NCBI GenBank assembly: GCA_016165875.1
Contig: JABBOT010000003.1
Coordinates: forward strand, 26,616,983-26,680,982
Direction of reading: 5' to 3'
Length of the DNA stretch: 64,000 bases
DNA from: Acanthopleura granulata
Taxonomy: Eukaryota > Mollusca > Polyplacophora > Chitonida > Chitonidae
This document shows positions 57,327-64,000 of this stretch, in pieces. The notes beneath the pieces were generated by a model. It worked only from the letters and a program-made list of their open reading frames with translations. It made no database searches and was not told where the DNA came from. The position numbers and the translations under genes are program-made. Position 1 is the stretch's first letter, and each line of letters opens with the position of its first letter.

Positions 57327-59451
57327 GTAAGAATTTTAGACTACTTGATCATTTCGTTCATTGAGCATGTAAACGGTGCTGTACCGTTATTTTGAAGTTT
57401 GTTTCATGTAAAAACTCAGTTTTATTTAAAAAAAAAAAAAAAAAACAACTGTTTAACTCACTGATCTGTGTTTTAGATGCCATCATCTGTATTCACTTTC
57501 GTTTACTTTATAATTGCTGGTTGCCTCGGTGGCCAAGGGGTTCCCGCGCTAGTGCAACGTAATGACCCAGATGTCTCTCACCCATGGGATTGCTGTGAGT
57601 TCAAGTCCAGCTCTTGCTGGCTTCCTCTCCGGTCGTAACTGAGAAGGCCCGCCAGCAACCTGTGGATAGTTCTCCCTCGGGTTCTACCGGGTTTCCTCCC
57701 AACACAATGGTGGCCACCGTGACATAAGTACAATATTCTATAATACGGCCTAAAACACCAATCAAATAAATAAATAAATAAATAAGTGGTGTTATGGTAA
57801 CATTTTTTGTTACATACACATCACGACCTCTTTTGCAGACGGTATTGTGACATGGCTGAGTTCGTTTTTCTCTCCAATGACCCACCAAAACTTTGAGGAC
57901 ATTTGCTCCTGTCGGTTTGCACAGGAGCATAGCGGACGCTCTGCATGGCCCCTATACCGATCCCCACAGATGAGTGACGTGAGCACTGCGGTGGTATGGG
58001 CTACGATTGACAGCCTGACAGCAGACATGACATACGTAAGCTTAGGTTCTTTGTATGCGTTTTACCACGCTTGTGGATGTTTAATTTGTTTATTGTGCGT
58101 TTACATTTACTATAGCCTTGAAGATAAATGTCTACTCTGCATTTCAATGAAAAGACTATGAACGGTTATTTGAACGGCTTGAATATCGACTCATTAACAG
58201 AGCATTTAAATTTAGTGTAACCTGGGAGGTAAATGTTCAATGATCTTTAGATGGATCAAGAAACTGACATATTTTATTACAGATTAAATTAGGTGACTGA
58301 AGTAAACATGAATACATATACAAATATTGGTAATATTCATCATTATTATTATTCATTAATTTACAGGGTGTCGACTTCACTGTGAGCAGTCTGCATAATA
58401 CCATCATTCCAGCAGACAGCATTGCTGATGACCTGGACAAAGCCGACAATTTTCTCCTGGTCACCTGGTGGATGACTAGTACCTTACGAACCATCCACAT
58501 CCGGGACATGACTTTCAGAGAGATTCTTCACAGACCTCACTTCTCTTTCTACCCGGTATCATGAACTCCAGTTCTTCCTTTATTGATCATGGTTCTTGTG
58601 CTACTTTCATTTTGTTCAAAATGTGATAAATAACATATCCAATAAGTGCTATAAAAATGAATAACAAGTAATACTTAAAAGTTTATGGAAACAGCTCTTT
58701 TTTTCATTCAAACGTATATAGCATACAACCCTAAGGTGTCAGTTTTCCTTGACAACTCATACAACTTTATGTTTCCAGGCAAAAGGAAAAGGGTGAACCC
58801 TCATTACGTCTACAACATTAAGGATGTACAGAAGGCTCTGGCCAGTAAGTTTTATTTTGTACTAAATATGTTGAAACGATGCAGTATTAAGGTACTTGTT
58901 TCTAGTATTTGTACCGAATACGAGCATTCCGAACAAATTTAAATTGTTCTCGCTGTGATCATTTTTTGGGCTGAAGATTTTATAGCTATTGATGTCATTT
59001 AAATATCTTCAGCGAACTTGTGTTGGATTTTAGAGGGAAGACGCCGCTTTGCTCACAGCAAAAGTACAGAAAACTAAACAGGAAAGGAAGAACTTGCCAA
59101 AAGGTAAAGCTCCGGAAGAGTCTGATAACTCTGCTCTGTTGTAAGTTAGGACATTGATATTTAAATATATATGATACAAAACAACGTGATGACATGCATG
59201 CCACTAATTGAAGGAAACATATTGCAAAAAGTTTTATTACGTACCATATTGAATTTAGTGCGATGTGATTTTCTTATTATAATAAATTGTACAACATATA
59301 TATATATATTGCACAAATTTGTAAATATCTTTCAGATAACCCATCACCTCAGTCAATCCATGCGCATGGAGATTTTAATCAAACCTTCAGAATCATCAAC
59401 GGCAAATTAGTCGTCCAGAAGCTCAGGCGGGACCTGGAAACTCCACTTTAA
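57125..59451 (+). CDS. 3' part of an unrecognised multi-exon gene
   Basis: Six exon-like blocks on the + strand: 57125-57326, 57839-58035, 58367-58555, 58779-58844, 59034-59103 and 59336-59451. Most have typical AG/GT borders and the frames look protein-like. The stop TAA is at 59449-59451, and AATAAA follows at 59739 and 59754. The first block has no clear start codon, so the 5' part lies upstream, outside what I can recognise. The second-to-third and fifth-to-sixth junctions join in phase. The others are off by one base, which would need a single-base indel, a missed micro-exon or another splice site. I cannot name the family. The acidic, tryptophan-containing repeats and charged C-terminus would suit a large cytoplasmic or axonemal scaffold, but that is a guess. 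A decaying pseudogene is possible. Confidence 0.5.
57428..57445. repeat. Poly-A tract
   Basis: A run of about 17 A in the first intron of the 57-kb model. Confidence 0.9.
57519..57786 (+). repeat. SINE family A, full-length copy in an intron
   Basis: Complete from the head 'ggttgcctcggtggccaagg' and 'gtgagttcaagtccagctct' to 'cctaaaacaccaatcaaata' and (AAAT)n. It lies in the sense orientation within intron 1 of the gene model, ending 52 bases before exon 2. Confidence 0.95.
57839..58035 (+). CDS. Exon 2 of the 57-kb gene model
   Basis: Acceptor TTTTGCAG (to 57838), donor GTAAGC (from 58036), leaving in phase 0. The peptide includes GIVTWLSSFFSPMTHQNFED and STAVVWATIDSLTADMTY. It is the only frame open through the block. 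Confidence 0.55.
58367..58555 (+). CDS. Exon 3 of the 57-kb gene model
   Basis: Acceptor ATTTACAG (to 58366), in phase 0 with exon 2. The donor GTATCA is weak and also phase 0. The peptide of 63 residues includes NTIIPADSIADDLDKADNF, LLVTWWMTSTLRTIHIRDM and FREILHRPHFSFYP. The next exon would need one extra base, for example GGG instead of GG at the border. Confidence 0.6.
58779..58844 (+). CDS. Exon 4 of the 57-kb gene model
   Basis: Acceptor ATGTTTCCAG (to 58778), donor GTAAGT (from 58845). It encodes a basic stretch KRKRVNPHYVYNIKDVQKAL. Entered at phase 0 from exon 3 it would stop after five codons. The protein-like frame requires phase 1. Confidence 0.5.
59034..59103 (+). CDS. Exon 5 of the 57-kb gene model
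   Basis: Acceptor GGATTTTAG (to 59033). The frame REDAALLTAKVQKTKQERKN is lysine- and glutamate-rich and helix-like. The donor GTAAAG (from 59104) joins exon 6 in phase. A stronger donor GTAAGT at 59141 would extend the exon by KGKAPEESDNSALL but leads to an immediate stop unless a later acceptor (before 59353) is used. Confidence 0.45.
59336..59451 (+). CDS. Terminal exon of the 57-kb gene model
   Basis: Acceptor ATCTTTCAG (to 59335). The frame DNPSPQSIHAHGDFNQ continues through FRIINGKLVVQKLRRDLETP to a TAA at 59449-59451. An alternative acceptor before 59353 gives a shorter, less conserved-looking tail ending at 59410. Confidence 0.5.
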
Positions 59452-59738
59452 GGAGGACATTTTTTCTGATAGTCTGTGTTAACACGCACCAAACAACTAA
59501 ACACCCGAGTGACTGCAACGTTTGTGTAAGTGGAAAGGACCGCAATCCTGTATAGAGAAGGCTGTAATCCGAATCTGAAAACTTTTGACAGCCTTATGCC
59601 GAGGACAAATCTGAAGCCTCGGTATAACATTTGTTGTGTAAGACGTTTTACGTATTTGTCAAAGACGAGCATTTTTGGATACATATCTTTGTACTTCCTG
59701 AAATTATTATCTTTTTCAAACAGGATACATATCAAGTC

Positions 59739-59759
59739 AATAAAATTAGTATAAATAAA
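59739..59759 (+). terminator. Polyadenylation signals
   Basis: AATAAA at 59739-59744 and again at 59754-59759, about 290-310 bases after the stop codon. The spacing is compatible with a 3' UTR. Confidence 0.5.
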
Positions 59760-59989
59760 ACTTAAGATCACTGTTGTTGAATTCTTTTTTATACACTGGT
59801 GACTATGTGCTGATGTACGTAGCCGACGTTATTAAATTCATTTATTTGTAAATATATATATTATGAACAAATTAATGGCATGGTGTCTTCCCCGGCTATG
59901 TGTGGAAAACTATAAAATGCTTGTATATTACTTCTGTTATCTTGAAGTATGCTATTTTCCGGACGTTTTCCCTGTTAGTTAACGCGGTT

Positions 59990-60062
59990 TATAAAGCTTT
60001 TCTCCCATCATAAATGAAATAGTCTTAAATATCGCGTGAACACCAACCAAATGAATAAATCA
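59990..60062 (+). repeat. Possible SINE family A 3'-end fragment
   Basis: 'ctcccatcataaatgaaata' and 'gaacaccaaccaaatgaata' resemble the family A 3' end in order, but are strongly diverged. Confidence 0.4.
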
Positions 60063-61500
60063 GACATTTAGCCACTTAGGTATCTTGGAAAACACCTGTG
60101 AATTCCAGCTTTCGGTTTCTTCCATTTAAAACTTTGACCACCGTCATGTAATGTAAAACATTTTAAGTTCTACATTAAACATTTGTCAAATAGAAATTTA
60201 TTCCTTGATTAAGTTTTATTAGTTCGCCATTTTCTTATAATGCCTCGTGTTGAAAAACAATGGAAGGCCATGGAGAACAATGTTAAAAGCTCTCTTGTCA
60301 TTCGTGGACGGTATCTGAAAATATCCATGCTCATTTGCGTAAAGGTGAAAGTTGGTTACGGTAGCTACAAGTCGTGATTTCCACAAATCCTGATTTGACA
60401 TATTACTTCGAAATTTCATCTAGTCTTTATTACAATATGTATACCTAACTCAAATCAAAGGATTTCCAATAGTGAAATGAAGTTTTCTTCAACACGAAAG
60501 CCCCACCGGTTCACAGCGGTGACAATAGCCTGCGAATTCCTCTTTGTATTTGATTACATACATACTTATGTCTGAGTCTATATCCAGCGAACCCTTTAAA
60601 TTCACGTCTAGTATCATCTGTAGTCCTAGGCATATCTTCCCAAATCCTTGAATCATTGTCTGTGATGGACACTAAATCTTACGTCTAAGTCGTACATGCA
60701 TATAGATTGTAGCGAGTGGTTCAGCATAGAGAGGAAGATTAAACCGAATCAGACGTCTTTCAGGGAATAGTCGGGACGACAATGTCAGGAAAACTGTGGT
60801 CACGTGACACCGTCCGGCCACTGAGGACATAAGGCAAACATTCATTGCATCCGTTTACCAAAAACGTAAACATTAAACCTTTTGCTGTCATCACGATAAC
60901 CTGTATTTATTGGTAACACAACATAAGGGAGAGCAAGACGTTCTTGTCCCAATCCATTCCCATGCAATCACTTAATTGCTCAGTAGAGGAAATCTGGAGC
61001 TATGAATCGCCCACATCTGTCTCCTGAGTAGGATTTCAGCAAAATAAAAGCGGATATAGATCAAGATTTGTTTTGAATGTTGCAACCATGCTGGAAATTG
61101 ACGGGGAATTTTGTCCAGACTTCACAGATGTATCATTAATGATGCATATCTATCTATTTTGTTACACTTTTACAGTGTATAGAGAGTGGAAACGTACCAA
61201 AGTTTTATTGCATTTCAAACAATAAAATGACATTCCGAGGCCATCAATCACAAAAGCACATATACTTAAAAGTTACAGAACTCATCTCACAAATAAGCTA
61301 TGTAATAAATGTCAAGTAAATATTTGATATCTGGAATGCTGGAGACATACAATTGGTTCACATGTTGTTGCTAAAGCACTCAAGCTATGAACTCTTTAAG
61401 TGATCTTTTGTGCAGATTTCTTCCCGTTGTACCAAGACTGCTTTCCCCACAATGACAGCTGCAATATATTTCACAAAGCAACAGATTCTTTAGCTAAAGC
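60063..61500. other. No gene or repeat recognised
   Basis: AT-rich sequence with short frames only. Confidence 0.45.
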
Positions 61501-61502
61501 TA

Positions 61503-61726
61503 AATTTATTTTTTTATTTGTTTCTTTATTTGATGGATGTTTTAAGCTGCACTCAAGAATATTTCACCTATACGACAGCGACCAGCATTATGGTGTAAAG
61601 AAGCCGGTTGCAGGATGCTGGCGCACCTTTCTGCGTACGACTGGAAGCCAGCGTGAGCTGGACTTGAACTCAAAGAGATCACTTTGGTGAGAGGTTCGTC
61701 TTTACGACGAACTAGCGCGCTAACCC
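61503..61726 (-). repeat. SINE family A copy, abutting element C
   Basis: On the + strand it has a T-rich tail, 'gatggatgttttaagctgca', 'cgaccagcattatggtg', a shortened body, 'agctggacttgaactcaaag' and 'aactagcgcgctaacc'. It ends in mid-head exactly where element C copy 3 starts. Confidence 0.9.
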
Positions 61727-61915
61727 GAACATTCCATCCAGGTTGGCTTTCTCAGACCGAGACCCATTCCTCTAAGTACTGCGGCTACATGGTGGCAAAT
61801 GGTAGAGTAGTAAGATGATCACTAAAAGTCTCTCTGTGTCTGACAACACCGATCATACTGGCGTGTGTTCAAGAATAAATCACTCCACTGTTCTCTGAGA
61901 GCACTGCATGGCCAT
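61727..61915 (-). repeat. Dispersed element C, copy 3
   Basis: The reverse complement reads 'tgatttattcttgaacacac', 'gtcagacacagagagacttt', 'actctaccatttgccacc', 'ggtctgagaaagccaacctg' and 'gatggaatgtt', matching copies 1 and 2. It is truncated at 'ggaatgtt', where the SINE begins. Confidence 0.75.
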
Positions 61916-62120
61916 TACGTTTATTAGTGTGCTTGGTGTTTGGATTAAAACATGAACCGTTACAGACAACCACGGTAATCTGCAATGCATTAAAGTGTAA
62001 AGAAAATCAGAGGCAGCGCATAATGTATTTTGATCGCATATATAGAATACTTCAAACTTTTAAAGTTTTTCAAGGATTTAATGTCATTGCGAGTTTTAGA
62101 GAAAAATGCTTTATCATGTA

Positions 62121-62296
62121 GCCCTGATTTTGGTCATCTAGCTGGATCACCTTGTCTTAACTTACGTCCGTGTCCCGGTAACAAAGTCATGAAGCAATTA
62201 TACAATGTACAGAAAACGGAAAAAATCAGAATCTTTGAATATGAAGAAACAGTGGAAGTTGTCAGGTTATGTCGACAATCAGGAGAAGATGTGTAA
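62121..62296 (+). CDS. Candidate terminal exon
   Basis: After ATCATGTAG (to 62120) a frame runs through GNKVMKQLYNVQKTEKIRIF and EYEETVEVVRLCRQSGEDV to tandem stops. The second stop overlaps AATAAA. The peptide looks protein-like, with an acidic middle and a Cys-containing start. The same frame is open further upstream, and no partner exon was found. Unrecognised; it may be chance. Confidence 0.2.
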
Positions 62297-62299
62297 TAA

Positions 62300-63700
62300 A
62301 GCTGCAGCGTCTATCTTAATCACATGTTTGCAAACCGTGCCCACAGGATACTTAGTTTAAAAGATAGTTGAAAACAAAAGGAACGCTTATCTCGTCATGT
62401 TGAGGGGTTTTCCTGAGGACCATTAACCTGATATTGCTTGTTTTAGACCAGATCCCCGCGACCTTCAAGTCTATTTCAAGCCTTCATATCTCATATTCAA
62501 CGCAGTCACGAAATTTTTTTGGATTTGCTTTGGTTAATACGGATATGCGTCTCCATGCTGTAATCTTTTATATCGTGTATTGTAGAAAAACGAAATAAAT
62601 GGTTATGGCTGAACGCCACTTCAGCAGCATTGCAATCATATAAATAGTGGTGATTATAGACAAAGGGAAATTGTCAAGCAAATAAAGGATTTCACCGACT
62701 TCGTCATGAGCGGAATTCGACCACAGTTAACGAAGTCGTATTTCTTCAGATACCCACTTATTCTTTGTATTGTAGGCAGAAAGGAATCTGACAATAAAAT
62801 AAGGAACCACGACTTTAAAATAAATTGGACTCGAGTACACATAAATAACATTGCATCAAATGTGCAATTTCGACTAACCCGATTACTTTGTATCGTCTTA
62901 GAATGAATAAATAAATGAATTTCTGGAAAGGCACCCGCTGAACATTTTGTGTAAACATCCTTGGTATTGTTTTTCCAGACTGTGCCAATCCTTCAGATTC
63001 TGTGTGTCGTGTCCTGGTCTGAATCTTAATGACCGGTGGGTAATAAAACGTTTCCAAGGCTTTTGGCATCAATTGGATGTTGGCCGATGGTCCCGTTATA
63101 CCGGAACAAGTGAACGGTTTGTCCGATGCTGATCATGCCCACGCTCAAGTTCTCGTTGTTACGCTACATGCATCTCTGGGAGACTGCTGGAGGAGACCTA
63201 TAATTTCCGCCTACTGCAATGTCTCCTACTAGCTCTTTTGTTTCTGAGGAAATCCTTCGAAGGAGCTATCTAAAACCTCCTGTCAAACAAGGATTTTGTG
63301 ATTTGACATAGATACCGTGAATAAGGACACTGGATCAAACAACTTCTTGAGAACAGGGTGAAACCGTGATCTAATATGTAAATAAATCTTAGCTAGTTTT
63401 GAATCATTTTATCCACCCGTAGGATCTTGAATTTATTCACTCTTAGTGGCTTTATCCTAGAAACATGCCATTTATGTAAACATGGAGATGCAGGGACAAT
63501 TTAAATAAAACCCAATTCTCAGAAATTCAACGAACTGTAATCAGTCACCGTTTGCTCTTTGTTTTTTCACTAACCATACGCTGCTTCCTGACTTAAACAT
63601 ATCGTCACGATATTACTGACGTGACCTTAAGTGTAGTCATTCTTTTTTCGCTCAGTTTGAAGAATCAGTGTACGCACCCCCACCACCCCAGCCCCAAAAC
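62300..63700. other. No gene or repeat recognised
   Basis: AT-rich sequence with short frames only. Confidence 0.45.
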
Positions 63701-63702
63701 AC

Positions 63703-63704
63703 AG

Positions 63705-63744
<40 letters not shown>
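63703..63744. repeat. (CA)n microsatellite
   Basis: About 20 CA dinucleotides, preceded by a C-rich 'caccaccccagcccc' stretch. Confidence 0.97.
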
Positions 63745-63747
<3 letters not shown>

Positions 63748-64000
63748 GAACGAAAAAAGGCTTCGGTAAAAACAACAGTTTGCCGAAGAAGCATAAAACT
63801 ATTTTTATTATGACAAAAACAAACTCAGATTAGTCGCATGTGAGTTATATAAGTGCGTCTCGTTCAGATAGCGGTAGGTAGTAAGGATAATTGTCATCGG
63901 AAATGCTCAATATATGTGTATTATAAGGCTTTCTTCCCTTACAGCCCACAAAGCCAGTCACTATCCTGTAATAGCATATGTTAAGAAAAGCACTCTTGAG

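Overview
This window looks like nuclear DNA from a lophotrochozoan animal, most probably a marine mollusc (gastropod or bivalve). It is AT-rich and gene-poor. It carries canonical GT-AG introns, tRNA-headed SINEs ending in (AAAT)n, a decayed non-LTR retrotransposon, microsatellites and minisatellites. I see no bacterial operons, ribosome binding sites, CRISPR arrays or phage genes. The mollusc assignment is inferred from the SINE types: one ends in 'gcgtaaaacaccaatcaaat'-like sequence, the other in 'gaaaaattgttaagtacgac' followed by CTCACTCA. The species is not identified.

Genes. Little of the window codes. The best locus is the 3' end of a gene on the + strand at 57.1-59.8 kb. It has six exon-like blocks with splice sites, a stop at 59449-59451 and two AATAAA signals. 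Several exon junctions are out of phase by one base, so it is either mis-assembled, spliced differently from my model, or decaying. A clean 65-codon exon with phase 0 at both ends lies at 27614-27808 (+). Weaker single-exon candidates are at 1591-1781 (-), with tyrosine motifs like a receptor tail, 11426-11514 (-) and 62121-62296 (+). I could not assign a family to any of these.

Repeats make up most of what can be recognised. SINE family A has more than a dozen copies on both strands. SINE family B has two clear copies and one doubtful one. A LINE reverse transcriptase remnant lies at 14.7-15.8 kb. Several unnamed dispersed families could be found only by comparing the window with itself: E (5.0-5.5 kb and 53.6-54.1 kb, inverted), C (28.3, 32.9 and 61.8 kb), D (26.1 and 35.6 kb, inverted), H (27.2 and 31.9 kb), and a two-part family G1/G2. 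G is scattered over 10-20 kb on the + strand and 42-55 kb on the - strand, and it keeps traces of coding sequence. Two minisatellites sit within 850 bp at 51.2-52.0 kb.

Layout. 0-10 kb: candidate receptor exon, tandem duplication, SINEs, family E copy, TA-loop hairpin. 10-21 kb: family G copies, SINE A, LINE remnant. 21-36 kb: SINE A copies, a cluster of cAMP-response-element octamers at 25.7 kb, exon 27.6, families C, D and H. 36-50 kb: mostly unrecognised DNA with SINE fragments and G copies. 50-57 kb: minisatellites, family E, G2. 57-60 kb: the multi-exon gene, preceded by a second CRE-like cluster. 60-64 kb: SINE A next to a C copy, and a CA microsatellite.

Limits. All similarities were judged by eye without alignment software. 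Edges of repeats are good to roughly 10-30 bases and identities are not quantified.
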